NCBI RefSeq assembly: GCF_020892095.1
Contig: NZ_AP024845.1
Span: 558,001 to 622,000, forward strand
DNA length: 64,000 nucleotides
Source: Claveliimonas bilis
GTDB taxonomy: Bacteria > Bacillota > Clostridia > Lachnospirales > Lachnospiraceae
Direction: 5' to 3'
Shown here: piece after piece, positions 32,408-41,365 of the stretch
Numbering within the stretch: position 1 is the first letter of the stretch
Layout: every line of letters begins with the position of its first letter
The notes under the pieces: model-generated
The model's database searches: none
Told to the model about the DNA's origin: nothing
Seen by the model: the letters and a program-made list of their open reading frames with translations, nothing else
Program-made: the position numbers and the translations under genes

Positions 32408-33811
32408 CTAAATCAACTTAATAATTTCTCCAATCTTAAGATTTGGATTTTCCACACCTTTGAACATGATCTTGCAGAGATAATAGTACAGGTATTCCAG
32501 GTCTTCTCTTGATACTGCTTTCACCTGATGCTCAAAATTAAAATCCAGTCCGTTATCTTCCGGTCTGTGCATGACCGTCAGATACATTGCCTGCGTTGTG
32601 GCTCCGTTGGGATACCATTTTGTCTTATATTTAATATCCCCCAGCTGCTCCAGCCCCTTTTCTTTCAGTGTCATAGGCTGATAGGTCAGCGACATCGGCT
32701 CATAAGTAAGGCCCGGTTCATGAGGATATACCATTGCCCGATGCGCAAAATATTCAACCGGATCATAATTTGCATGGCGGAAATATTCATTTTGTTTATC
32801 CCGGATCTCATAAATCCCCTCCAGAAAGCTCTTCTCCCCAGATATGACGGTCCGGAACGGAAAAGAATGGATCCTCGTACCTCCCGACTTTTTTTCTTTC
32901 AGCGTTGCTCTTCTTGCAATTGCCATATTGATGGACACATCGTCATTTCCATTCATTTTCTGAAAATAAGTCCGAAGTCCCATCATGAGCAGACAAGCCA
33001 AAGAGACATGGTTCTCTTCGCAGAATGCCATAAGTCTCCTGGTCGGTTCTTCCTCCAGATGGAAAATATCAATGGCGGAATCTACGGAATCTGACGTATT
33101 AAAAGCTGCCCTTAATGTGGGATCATTATAGTTTTTTCTGGCCTCTTCAAGTTTTTCCGGTCCTCTAAGCCCGTTGTATATAGGCTCTGACTCTTCAATC
33201 ATCTTCTCAAAGAATTCCCTGTCTTTTTGCTGCGCTCTGCTTCCCGCCTCATAGGCAAGATCTCTTTGAATCTGCTCCACATAGGAAGCCATGTCCTTAG
33301 GATACGGAACCCCCTCATATTTAGCGTTGCAGTACAGCTCAATAATATCTTTCAGAAAAGCGATCAAAGACTGGGCGTCCAATGTCCTATGATCTCCGAG
33401 AAGATATATACCGTTATAGCCATCCGGCATGCGGATCATAACAATCCGGTTCATGGGAGAATCTTGAAGTCTGAAGGGTACCTTGGTCCAGGACTTCATC
33501 TCTTCTTCTGCTTCTTCCATGGTTCGTCCGGAAAAATCTACAAATTCTATTTCCCTTTCTTCTTGATCCACAATGTACTGATAAATGCTCCCGTCTTTAT
33601 CTTTTGCAAAACGTACCCGCATTCCTTCACTCCGCTCATAAGCCTTATAAATAGCCTGTCGCAGCACATCCCAGTCAATATCTGTTTCAATAGTCAGACT
33701 GGTTCCGATATTCAGAACTTCCTTTTTCGGGCACTTTTCCTGATAAAAGAAATGAAATTTCTGTGCGGCAGTCAGCGGATATACCGGATGTCCTTTTCGT
33801 TTTCTCATCAT
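32408..33811 (-). CDS. Stand-alone condensation-domain acyltransferase
   Basis: 467 residues. YPLTAAQKFHFFYQEKCP opens a CAT-like fold (C-domain motif 1-like). The active site reads GDHRTLDAQSL (His141, Asp145) in place of the usual HHxxxDG, keeping the catalytic second His and the Asp. A second domain follows (SLACLLMMGLRTYFQKMNG; SINMAIARRATL). Proteins of this kind join an ACP-bound acyl group to an amine or alcohol, as free-standing C domains or wax/alcohol acyltransferases do. Start ATG overlaps the hydrolase stop (ATGA), so the two are translated together. Product unknown. Confidence 0.85.
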   Translation of the reverse strand: MMRKRKGHPVYPLTAAQKFHFFYQEKCPKKEVLNIGTSLTIETDIDWDVLRQAIYKAYERSEGMRVRFAKDKDGSIYQYIVDQEEREIEFVDFSGRTMEEAEEEMKSWTKVPFRLQDSPMNRIVMIRMPDGYNGIYLLGDHRTLDAQSLIAFLKDIIELYCNAKYEGVPYPKDMASYVEQIQRDLAYEAGSRAQQKDREFFEKMIEESEPIYNGLRGPEKLEEARKNYNDPTLRAAFNTSDSVDSAIDIFHLEEEPTRRLMAFCEENHVSLACLLMMGLRTYFQKMNGNDDVSINMAIARRATLKEKKSGGTRIHSFPFRTVISGEKSFLEGIYEIRDKQNEYFRHANYDPVEYFAHRAMVYPHEPGLTYEPMSLTYQPMTLKEKGLEQLGDIKYKTKWYPNGATTQAMYLTVMHRPEDNGLDFNFEHQVKAVSREDLEYLYYYLCKIMFKGVENPNLKIGEIIKLI

Positions 33812-34752
33812 TTTATAATTCCTCCTATAAATGCATTGAGGGCTTCTTCATACATTTCTCTCTCTTTATAATAGCTTTCTGCATGTCCGGCTCCCGGCAC
33901 GATCAACTTTGATTTTAGAGCCCCGTAATTCTCATAAATCTCTTCACACATAGAGCAGGGGACAAATCTGTCCTTCTCTCCATGGATCAAAAGAGCCGGA
34001 ACTTTGGCCTTTCTTACTTCCCGGGCTGCATTGCATTCGTCCAGGCCGTATCCTGCCCGGCGTTTGTTTACCCGGTCTGCAATGGGGATCATGGGAAAAG
34101 CAGGAAGATGGTACATCGTTTTCAGCACATGAGTAAATACATATTTCGGTGAAGTAAAGGCGCAGTCGGATACGATTCCCTTTACCTGTTCAGGAAGCTC
34201 AAGCCCTGCCGTCATCAAGACAGTCGCTCCTCCCATGGATGTACCATGAAGAAGGATCTGTACCTCTTCCCCTGCCTCGTCTATCATCCACCGGATCCAT
34301 TCCAGCGCATCCCACCGGTCCGCACATCCAAATCCTATGTATTCCCCTTCACTCTGCCCATGGGCGCGTTCATCTGCCAGAAGCATGCGAAATCCTTTTT
34401 CCAGATAGTATTTTGAAAGTCCGATATAGTCGCTCATTCCCTGGCTCGTATATCCGTGGAAACAGATCACTGCCTTATTTCCTTCTTCTCCTTTAAAGTA
34501 AGTCCCATGGAGCTTTAAACCGTCTTTAGATTTTATATATACATCTTTGTGCGGCTGAGACAGCATCCACTTTTTTCTCGCTTTCATAAAAGGTTCATAC
34601 TGATGCCAGTCCGTGCCTGACATCTTGATCGTACGCTCGGTCTTTGCCTCTGACCTCTTCATAGTGCGTCGGTAGAAATAGGCGGTTCCTCCTATTCCGG
34701 CAGATGTCAGGCTAAGAAGCGCTGCTGCCGCTGTTTTGATCACTCGTTTCAT
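33808..34752 (-). CDS. Membrane-anchored alpha/beta hydrolase
   Basis: 314 residues. An N-terminal helix (about 5-27) probably anchors it. The hydrolase fold has VICFHGYTSQG, ADERAHGQSEG, the nucleophile elbow HGTSMGG (Ser172), IHGEKDRFVP (Asp) and GAGHAESYY (His), a complete triad. The closest type is the YqkD/FrsA-like hydrolases. In this operon it could be a thioesterase or esterase that releases or edits the product. It overlaps the condensation gene by 4 bp. Confidence 0.9.
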   Translation of the reverse strand: MKRVIKTAAAALLSLTSAGIGGTAYFYRRTMKRSEAKTERTIKMSGTDWHQYEPFMKARKKWMLSQPHKDVYIKSKDGLKLHGTYFKGEEGNKAVICFHGYTSQGMSDYIGLSKYYLEKGFRMLLADERAHGQSEGEYIGFGCADRWDALEWIRWMIDEAGEEVQILLHGTSMGGATVLMTAGLELPEQVKGIVSDCAFTSPKYVFTHVLKTMYHLPAFPMIPIADRVNKRRAGYGLDECNAAREVRKAKVPALLIHGEKDRFVPCSMCEEIYENYGALKSKLIVPGAGHAESYYKEREMYEEALNAFIGGIIK

Positions 34753-34786
34753 TTCTTCACCGATCCTTTTCCTGTTTTACCTTTTT

Positions 34787-35122
34787 CTATTTCTTTTTCC
34801 TGCTGTCAATAAACTGTTTCAGTTTTAAAGCTTTCTCTATATTTCCTTCTACTTTCAGTTTTCCAAGGGTTACCGCCAGGATCGGATCCTGCTTCCCGGA
34901 TGCTATCTTCATCAAAGTCTCTGCTGTACAGATAAACATGGCATCCCTGTCAAAATACTCATAAGGCTCTACATACAATTTCCCTTCTTTTACTTCCACA
35001 TAAAAAATTCCTTCTGCCTCCCCTGTAATATTGAACTGATAGGCCAGGTGCTCGGTTATATCGCTTACATCCGCCTCCATGAACATTCCTTTTACCTCTG
35101 CAAACATATCCGCATAAGTCAT
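34787..35122 (-). CDS. SCP2 sterol-carrier-like lipid-binding protein
   Basis: 111 residues. The small SCP2 fold is recognised by YQFNITGEAEGIFYVEVKEGKLYVEP, DAMFICTAETLMKIASGKQDP and LKVEGNIEKALKLKQF. These proteins bind long acyl chains in a hydrophobic tunnel. It is the first gene of the cluster, 33 bp before the hydrolase, and follows a strong ribosome site (aaaggagg). Its presence supports a lipid substrate or product for the cluster. Confidence 0.9.
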   Translation of the reverse strand: MTYADMFAEVKGMFMEADVSDITEHLAYQFNITGEAEGIFYVEVKEGKLYVEPYEYFDRDAMFICTAETLMKIASGKQDPILAVTLGKLKVEGNIEKALKLKQFIDSRKKK

Positions 35123-35143
35123 TCTACATTTTCCTCCTTTTTT

Positions 35144-35204
35144 CGACCATTGGTCGTATCTTTTCTGTTGTTAAAATATCATCTTTTCGACTATCGGTCA
35201 ATAG
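35144..35204 (-). promoter_or_regulatory. Promoter and two TetR operators of the acyl-condensation cluster
   Basis: On the minus strand TTGACC, 17-bp spacer and TATTTT (about 35202-35174) form the promoter. One site, CGACTATCGGTC (35188-35199), covers the -35. The second, CGACCATTGGTCG (35144-35156), is a near-perfect palindrome between start site and ribosome site. The shared CGAC...GGTC pattern points to the TetR-type regulator divergently encoded at 35335. Confidence 0.75.
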
Positions 35205-35334
35205 TGATTACGCTAAAATACCGGAAGGATTTTCCGTCATTTTTGTAAGGATTTTCATTGGCTTTTCTGATACATCTGTGCTATACTAAGCTGTAAATCA
35301 AAATGACAGCAACAGAAAGGAAAAGGCGAGGCAG

Positions 35335-35946
35335 ATGGCCAATCAGGCAAAATACGAAAAAATTTTGGATGCACTTCAGACTCTTCTGGAAGACCGCAGC
35401 ATACAGACAATATCCGTCAGCGAAATTGCGCAGACTGCCGGTATCGGGAAAGGCAGTATCTACTATTACTTTCCGTCCAAAAATGCGATCCTGGATGCAC
35501 TGATCCAAAGAAATTACGAAAAGCCCATACAAACTGCCCGCAGTCTTACAAGCCAGCCGGATATTTCCCCCTTTACACGCATGGCAATGATCTTCCAGGC
35601 ATGCCGCAATTCTTCTTCTGAATTTTTGAAATCCGAAGGAACGACTGCATCCGGCGCTCAGGAAAAGGCCTTTCTGCATCAAAAATATTTAAATCATCTG
35701 ATTTCCGAACTAAAGCCGGAGCTGGCAGCGATCATACGTCAGGGAATTGAGAGAGGAGAAATCCATTTCGACCGTTCGGAAGCCCTGGCCGAAATTGTCT
35801 TGATTGTTTTGACCGTAAAATTGGATAACACACTGATTCCATCTACACGTGAGGAAATAGAAGATACCATTGCCGGCCTTGCCTCTCTTCTTGAAAAAGG
35901 GACAGAAAATCCGACCGGATCCTTAAATTTTTTAATGACAATATAA
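35335..35946 (+). CDS. TetR-family regulator, probable repressor of the acyl-condensation cluster
   Basis: 203 residues. The DNA-binding domain is clear: AKYEKILDALQTLLEDRSIQTISVSEIAQTAGIGKGSIYYYFPSKNAILDALI. The C-terminal ligand domain has no recognisable specificity. Start ATG 35335 follows aaaggaaaaggcgag. The gene faces the SCP2-hydrolase-condensation-ACP-ligase operon over 212 bp that contain two matching palindromes, the usual layout of an autorepressor with a lipid-like inducer; the inducer is unknown. Confidence 0.9.
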   Translation: MANQAKYEKILDALQTLLEDRSIQTISVSEIAQTAGIGKGSIYYYFPSKNAILDALIQRNYEKPIQTARSLTSQPDISPFTRMAMIFQACRNSSSEFLKSEGTTASGAQEKAFLHQKYLNHLISELKPELAAIIRQGIERGEIHFDRSEALAEIVLIVLTVKLDNTLIPSTREEIEDTIAGLASLLEKGTENPTGSLNFLMTI

Positions 35947-35990
35947 AAAGCCGAGACAGTGTTCATAAACTGTCTCAGCTTTATTTTTTT
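35947..35990. terminator. Bidirectional terminator
   Basis: AAAGCCGAGACAGT (35947-35960) pairs with ACTGTCTCAGCTTT (35969-35982) with one mismatch; T run on the plus side. It overlaps the very end of the ABC1 kinase gene. Confidence 0.85.
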
Positions 35991-37564
35991 GAAAAAAGAT
36001 GTTTGATAAATACATACATAACAATTCCAAAAGCGATAAGATATCCCAGCGCTCCCAGTGCCGGGATTCCCCATATCTTCGGCTTCATATCTGTTGTACA
36101 GATAATACTGGAACTGATAAGAAGCGCCATTACCCACAGTCCCATTACAATATTCTGCACCATTCTTCTTAGAAGCCGTGAAAGTTCTGTGGAAGCATGG
36201 AGATCCAGATTAACGCGCGTCTGACCCTTCAGATATCCCTGTACGGCATCGGCTACAAGGGTCGGAATATCAAGCGCTCTGTGAAAAGCCCGGTAAAAAC
36301 TTTTTCCGCTGCTTTTCAGCTCCTTCTTCCAATCAAAATTTTTCAGCAGACTTTCCTTGATCCTTCCGGCAGCAATCTCAACCATATTGATCTCCGGTGA
36401 AATTTCTGCCAGCACCCCTTCCATGTGTGTCAGACCTCTTGCAAGCATCGTAAGACCATGAGGCATAATAATTCCATTTTCCTTCATGACATCCATGAGA
36501 TCCATAGTGATGGCAGCGACATCAATATTCCCCATATCCACTCTTCCATATTTGGATAAAAGGTTGTTGATATCCTCATACAGACGGCTGGGATCCGGCG
36601 GTTCCTTGAACTCGCCCAGAATCATAACTGCATCCTGAATCATTCCAATGTCATTTGCAGCCACACCGCGTACAGCCTTTGCAATCTGCTCCCTGTCTCT
36701 CTCTGTAAGCCGTCCCATCATCCCCATGTCAATCCATATGATCTTGCCGTCACGGATTCTTAAGTTACCGGGATGGGGATCCGCATGAAAAAAGCCGTCC
36801 TCAATGATCTGCTTCATATAATTATCTGCAAGTTTACTTCCAATCTCTTTCAGATCATAGCCGTTCTCCAGAAGCGCTGTCTTATCATCAACCTCAAATC
36901 CATCAATATATTCCATAACAAGGACATGAAGGGTCGTATATTCCTGGTAAAGAACGGGAGTCCCCACAAAGGAAATTCCTTCATTTTTCTTGGCAAACTC
37001 TTCCATGTTAGCCGCTTCTGTAAGAAAGTTCATTTCCTCACGGGTCACATCCCAAAGCTCATTTAAAACCATGTCAATATCCACCATGCCCTTGATAGTG
37101 GCAGACGGAATCAGCTTTGCCGCTTTTCTAAGCAACGCAATGTCCCGGGCCATCATCTCATAAATTCCCCTTCGCTGCACTTTAATCACAACGGGAGATC
37201 CGTCCTTTAATACAGCCCGGTGTACCTGTGCGATAGAGGCAGAACCGAGAGGCTTTTCACTGATTTCCTTAAAAATAGTCCCCCAGGCACAGCCATAAGA
37301 ATCTTCTATCACATCAGAAACTTCTGAAAAAGGCATCGGTTTTACATCTGATCTTAATTTCATCAGCTCATCGCAGTATTTTTTTGGAAGAATATCAGAA
37401 TGCATGGACATGATCTGTCCGATCTTGATATAAGTCGGTCCCAGATCTTCCAGGATCAGCCTTAATTTTTCCGGAGTCAGCCCTCTGGTGATCTCATACT
37501 TTCGAAGGATATCCACCATTTCCCGAAGCCGGCTTTTATATTCTCCGGATTCTTTTTTACTCAT
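35981..37564 (-). CDS. ABC1/UbiB-family atypical kinase
   Basis: 527 residues from ATG 37564, whose codon overlaps the phasin stop. Family motifs: LGPTYIKIGQIMS (KxGQ), KPLGSASIAQVHRA (Ala-rich loop), VVIKVQRRGI (Lys), FFHADPHPGNL and DMGMMG. The C-terminal ~60 residues form two membrane helices (NIVMGLWVMALLISSSI; GALGYLIAFGIVMYVFI). UbiB/Coq8 proteins are ATPases that help extract lipid or quinone substrates from membranes. No ubiquinone or menaquinone gene is present here, so the substrate may be another lipid. The phasin-like gene is its partner in many Clostridia. Confidence 0.93.
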   Translation of the reverse strand: MSKKESGEYKSRLREMVDILRKYEITRGLTPEKLRLILEDLGPTYIKIGQIMSMHSDILPKKYCDELMKLRSDVKPMPFSEVSDVIEDSYGCAWGTIFKEISEKPLGSASIAQVHRAVLKDGSPVVIKVQRRGIYEMMARDIALLRKAAKLIPSATIKGMVDIDMVLNELWDVTREEMNFLTEAANMEEFAKKNEGISFVGTPVLYQEYTTLHVLVMEYIDGFEVDDKTALLENGYDLKEIGSKLADNYMKQIIEDGFFHADPHPGNLRIRDGKIIWIDMGMMGRLTERDREQIAKAVRGVAANDIGMIQDAVMILGEFKEPPDPSRLYEDINNLLSKYGRVDMGNIDVAAITMDLMDVMKENGIIMPHGLTMLARGLTHMEGVLAEISPEINMVEIAAGRIKESLLKNFDWKKELKSSGKSFYRAFHRALDIPTLVADAVQGYLKGQTRVNLDLHASTELSRLLRRMVQNIVMGLWVMALLISSSIICTTDMKPKIWGIPALGALGYLIAFGIVMYVFIKHLFSKK

Positions 37565-37871
37565 CGGATTCCTCAGCCTCTTTTGCAAGAATACGGTCCT
37601 TCAAAGCCTGTATCTGCTCCGGCGTCATTTTATCCAACAGCTCGTCCAACTCCTCCGGAGAGGAAGCCTTGACAGAGACATTGACCTTATCTTTCATCGT
37701 TTTTTTGATATTATGCTTCAATTCTTCATTAAGGGCTTTTCCCTGCTCTACAGTCAATTCCCCTTTTTTTACCATTTCATCCAGCACTTCTTTTGACTTT
37801 TCTGTCGTTACTGCCACTGCTCCAATCCCTGCCAGCAGTATCTTTTTCATGCCATCTCCAAAATTTTCCAT
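37557..37871 (-). CDS. Phasin-like coiled-coil protein
   Basis: 104 residues. A short hydrophobic start (MKKILLAGIGAVAVTTEKSKEVLDEMVKKGELTVEQGKALNEEL) is the PhaF/PhaI-like heptad pattern found in small Firmicutes proteins annotated as polyhydroxyalkanoate regulators, followed by a charged C-terminus (MTPEQIQALKDRILAKE). No PHA synthase is in the window. The gene overlaps the ABC1 kinase start, so a joint role at membrane lipids or lipid droplets is the more natural guess. Confidence 0.8.
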   Translation of the reverse strand: MENFGDGMKKILLAGIGAVAVTTEKSKEVLDEMVKKGELTVEQGKALNEELKHNIKKTMKDKVNVSVKASSPEELDELLDKMTPEQIQALKDRILAKEAEESDE

Positions 37872-37913
37872 TGTCCAGTCTCCTTTCTACCCAATCTGAT
37901 ATATTCCGGTTTC

Positions 37914-38300
37914 CTATATGAAAATCTGATCCGCAAACCGCAAAAATTCCGGAACAAAGATCATAACTCCTGCCACTGCAGCCATAATAGAGGCGATCAG
38001 GACTGCCCCGGCGGCAGCATCCTTTGCCAGCTTTGCCAGCGGTCTTCTCTCCTCCGTCACAAGATCTACCACTGCTTCCACTGCTGTATTCACCATTTCC
38101 AGCGCCATGATGAGCCCAAACAAACTAAAACACAGGCACCATTTTATCACGGAAATCTGAAAAAAAATACCGGCTGCAATAACCAGGATCATCATGCAAC
38201 AGTGAATCTTCATATTTCTCTCTTTTTTTATGACTGCAAATATTCCCTCAAATGCATAACCAAAACTTTTGTAAATGGGATCCTTTTTGGGCTTTTCCAT
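37914..38300 (-). CDS. dgkA: Diacylglycerol/undecaprenol kinase (DgkA family)
   Basis: 128 residues from ATG 38300 (MEKPKKDPIYKSFGYAFEGI) with gggagga before it. Three membrane helices and the family signature ALEMVNTAVEAVVDLVTEERRPLAKLAKDAAAGAVL with the catalytic Glu and the Asn/Thr pair. In Gram-positives this family mainly phosphorylates undecaprenol to recycle the wall lipid carrier. It is upstream of the phasin/ABC1 pair by 42 bp, forming a lipid-themed operon. Confidence 0.92.
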   Translation of the reverse strand: MEKPKKDPIYKSFGYAFEGIFAVIKKERNMKIHCCMMILVIAAGIFFQISVIKWCLCFSLFGLIMALEMVNTAVEAVVDLVTEERRPLAKLAKDAAAGAVLIASIMAAVAGVMIFVPEFLRFADQIFI

Positions 38301-38347
38301 ATAGTTTTTCCTCCCGGAAACAAATTGTATAATCATTATAGCAGATT

Positions 38348-39643
38348 TTAAGAGAAAAATCTTCGTTTGCCTTCAAATATCTCCACAATTGTCTTTTCTG
38401 TTCCTGTCATGCCAGGCGAAGCGATCAGCCCCATATTTCGCATTGTCTCCTCCGGTGTTTTCCCGTTAATTCCGTGTACATCGTCAATATAGATTCCATG
38501 CATTGCAAAATCTACGGATTTATATGCCGCATCCACTGCTGCGATTCCCTTCATCGTACACCCCTGATTTCCCCCGTCACAGATCATTCCTGTAATACTG
38601 CTGGCCATATTGTTTAGGGTATGGGCCATCATTTCCACTGTGCCTCCCCTTAAATATACGAGAGCGCATGCCATGCCTGATCCTGCTGCAATGGCACAGC
38701 CGCAGAATGCGGACAATTTTCCCGAGTATTCCTTAATATACATACAGACAAGATAGCTAAGAGCCGTTGCCCTCAAGAGTTGTTCTTTCGTATATCCGTT
38801 TACTTTATACGCTCCATATAAAGGCATTGTCGCAATAATTCCGTGGGCGCCTGACCCGGTAATACTCATAGCGGGCTTATCCAGACCTATTACTCTTGCC
38901 TCAATCGCCGCATTACACAAAAGCGAAGCCGTCGCCTGCTCATCTTTGGAAATTTCTTTTCCATCGTTCATGTTAAGAAGCTGACGGGCAAATGTAGTTC
39001 TTGGACTTTCCAGCCCTTCATGGAACAGCGCCAGATTTGTCTGATATGCTTCTTCTATAAAGGAAATCTCCTCAATCGGCACGGAATCAGCATATTCATA
39101 AAGCTCCTTTAATGTATAGCGATGAATCGGGTGTACTGTCTCCTCTTCTTCCTGTACCGGGTAACTGTCCTTCGGCTCCGTTCCAAAGACTTCCTTTCCA
39201 TTTACAGTAATTTCTGTAATGTTGGTGTGAGAGTCCCGAATCGTCACACATGCTGTATCTTCTGCTGTTTCCACCTCCGCTTTAATAAAAATCCGGCTCG
39301 TAATCCCCTCCAGTCTGGCTGTTATCTTTCCTTCTTCCAGCATTTTTCTTGCTTCCTGTACATCTGCATCCTTTACATCCGCCAGAGATTCCAGTCCCTT
39401 ATCCGGGTCGGCAGCCACTGCTCCAAGAGCGGCCGCAAAGGCACTCCCCACTTCAGTTGTTCCGGGGATCCCGCATGTGAAGGCGTTCTTGTACATTCCG
39501 CTGTTCATGGATACTGTAACCTTCTCTACTGTCCCCTTTGTATAGCTTTTTGCTTTCGCCACCGCAAAAGCAATCGCTCCCGGCTCTGTTACCCCAAGCG
39601 CCGGCTTCATATCATCCTTTATCATCTGTGAAAGTTCATGCAT
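38348..39643 (-). CDS. cyuA: L-cysteine desulfidase family protein (CyuA / YhaM)
   Basis: 431 residues, full length. VTEPGAIAFAVAKAKSY, MYKNAFTCGIPGTTEVGSAFAAALG, the Cys-rich AFCGCAIAAGSGMAC and ICDGGNQGC are the signature of oxygen-sensitive Fe-S enzymes of the serine dehydratase alpha / UPF0597 family. They split L-cysteine to pyruvate, ammonia and sulfide. An Fe-S cluster bound by those Cys is expected. Single gene; ATG 39643 follows aaaggagg. Sulfide release from cysteine is a common trait of gut Lachnospiraceae. Confidence 0.92.
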   Translation of the reverse strand: MHELSQMIKDDMKPALGVTEPGAIAFAVAKAKSYTKGTVEKVTVSMNSGMYKNAFTCGIPGTTEVGSAFAAALGAVAADPDKGLESLADVKDADVQEARKMLEEGKITARLEGITSRIFIKAEVETAEDTACVTIRDSHTNITEITVNGKEVFGTEPKDSYPVQEEEETVHPIHRYTLKELYEYADSVPIEEISFIEEAYQTNLALFHEGLESPRTTFARQLLNMNDGKEISKDEQATASLLCNAAIEARVIGLDKPAMSITGSGAHGIIATMPLYGAYKVNGYTKEQLLRATALSYLVCMYIKEYSGKLSAFCGCAIAAGSGMACALVYLRGGTVEMMAHTLNNMASSITGMICDGGNQGCTMKGIAAVDAAYKSVDFAMHGIYIDDVHGINGKTPEETMRNMGLIASPGMTGTEKTIVEIFEGKRRFFS

Positions 39644-39708
39644 AATGAATCTCCTCCTTTTCTCTCATCATACAATAGAATGCTCCCCGGAATCAAGGAC
39701 ACAAATAA

Positions 39709-39738
39709 GGGACGGAAGTTTTTAAAAACCTCCGTCCC
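39709..39738. terminator. Terminator overlapping the ptsI stop codon
   Basis: GGGACGGAAGTTTTT and AAAAACCTCCGTCCC form a 15-bp stem with one mismatch whose inner part contains the stop codon of ptsI (39722-39724). Confidence 0.7.
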
Positions 39739-41353
39739 CTATTTTCGTCTTTCTGATAATCTCCCGGATCGGCAGCACGCTTCCCGGTGATACCGACAAT
39801 TCGTCCACGCCCATTTTCAGGAATGTTTCCGTCAAAGTTGTATCTGCGCCAAGCTCCCCGCAGATACCTACCCAGCAGTTTTCTTTATGACCGTTTTCCA
39901 CTGTCATACGAATCATTTCCAAGACTGCCGGATGATGAGAATCATAAATGTTATCCAGCTTTGCATTCTGACGGTCAATCGCCAGCGTATACTGGGTCAG
40001 ATCATTTGTTCCAAGACTGAAGAAATCCACTTCCCTGGCAAGCTGTGCGCTGATCATAACCGCCGCCGGCGTTTCAATCATAACGCCCTGTTCCACATCC
40101 CCGTATGGAATGCCCTTTTCGTCCAGCTCTGCCTTGATCTCTTCCACATATTTCTTTGCCTGGAGCACTTCATTTACAGAGATGATCATGGGATACATGA
40201 TGCCAATGTTTCCATATGCGCTGGCACGAAGCAGCGCGCGGAGCTGTGTCTTAAAAATCTCCGGGCGGTCAAGACAGATGCGGATCGCCCGATATCCCAT
40301 TGCCGGATTTTCTTCATGATCCAGATTAAAATAATCTGCCTGTTTATCGGCCCCGATATCCAGCGTACGGATGATCACCTTCTTACCTGCCATGGTCTCT
40401 GCCACCGTGCGGTATGCCTGGAACTGTTCTTCTTCTGTCGGGAAAGTATCTTTTTCCAGATACAAAAATTCACTCCGAAAAAGCCCTATGCCGTCCGCAT
40501 CATTGGCAAGCACCCTTGCCACATCGCCCACACTGCCGATATTGGCGTAAAGCCGGATTTTCTTTCCATCCAGGGTGACGTCTTCTTTACCCTTCAGCTG
40601 AAGAAGCAGTTCTCTTTGCCGTTCTTCCTCTCTTTTCTTCTCCTGATAAGAAGCAAGGAGTTCCTCGTCAGGCTCTACGATCAATTCACCCTTTACCCCG
40701 TCAATCACTGCCATCTTCCCATTCATTTCTTCACTGACCGGAATACCGATCAAGGCGGGAATATTCATTGTACGTGCCAGAATAGCCGTATGGGAATTAG
40801 AAGAACCAAGCTCTGTCACAAATCCAAGCAGTTTGGATTTGTCCATCTGAACAGTCTCGCTGGGCGCCAGATCCTTTGCCGCCAGGATCACCGGCACATC
40901 TCCAAGATCTCCATCTGCATTTTTTCCCTGAAGGATTCTTACGACACGCTCTGCAATATCCTTGATATCGGCAGATCTTGCCTGGAAATATTCATCATCC
41001 ATCTGTGAAAACATCAGCGAAAAATTATCTCCCGTGGAAGCGACCGCATATTCTGCGTTGACCTTCTGAGCTTCGATCATATTTTTAATGGAATCGTTAA
41101 AATCGTCATCCTCCAGCATCATTCCATGTACTTCGAAAATAGCGGCGCCTGTCTCTCCCACTTCTTTCAGTGCTTTTTCATAAAGGGCATTCAACTGATC
41201 GGATGCCTGGCCTTTCGCCTCTTCATAACGTTTCCATTCTGCTTCCGTATCAGTAATGCTCCTCCTTTGCACCATCTGTTCTTCTTTGGAGTAATAGAGG
41301 ATTTTACCTATAGTAATTCCTTTAAGAATCGATTTCCCCTGATAAATTTTCAT
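39722..41353 (-). CDS. ptsI: PTS Enzyme I (phosphoenolpyruvate-protein phosphotransferase)
   Basis: 543 residues. N-terminal HPr-binding helices, the phosphohistidine domain with GSSNSHTAILARTMNIPALIG (active His), then the PEP-binding barrel: LYANIGSVGD, GIGLFRSEFLYL, NPAMGYRAIRICLD and the Cys motif CGELGAD. It takes phosphate from PEP and passes it to HPr (next gene upstream, 12 bp). Unusually it lies at the end of a trehalose operon instead of in a free ptsHI operon, so trehalose induction could raise the general PTS; this is an inference. Confidence 0.95.
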   Translation of the reverse strand: MKIYQGKSILKGITIGKILYYSKEEQMVQRRSITDTEAEWKRYEEAKGQASDQLNALYEKALKEVGETGAAIFEVHGMMLEDDDFNDSIKNMIEAQKVNAEYAVASTGDNFSLMFSQMDDEYFQARSADIKDIAERVVRILQGKNADGDLGDVPVILAAKDLAPSETVQMDKSKLLGFVTELGSSNSHTAILARTMNIPALIGIPVSEEMNGKMAVIDGVKGELIVEPDEELLASYQEKKREEERQRELLLQLKGKEDVTLDGKKIRLYANIGSVGDVARVLANDADGIGLFRSEFLYLEKDTFPTEEEQFQAYRTVAETMAGKKVIIRTLDIGADKQADYFNLDHEENPAMGYRAIRICLDRPEIFKTQLRALLRASAYGNIGIMYPMIISVNEVLQAKKYVEEIKAELDEKGIPYGDVEQGVMIETPAAVMISAQLAREVDFFSLGTNDLTQYTLAIDRQNAKLDNIYDSHHPAVLEMIRMTVENGHKENCWVGICGELGADTTLTETFLKMGVDELSVSPGSVLPIREIIRKTKIGDGGF

Positions 41354-41365
41354 GGCGCACCTCTT

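Noticed and set aside
30604-33811. Classical NRPS or PKS cluster
   Set aside because: There are only single stand-alone domains and no multimodular synthase; calling a peptide or polyketide product would go beyond the sequence.
39887-41008. 373-codon open frame on the plus strand
   Set aside because: It is exactly antisense to ptsI, has no ribosome site and no protein-like composition; a shadow frame.
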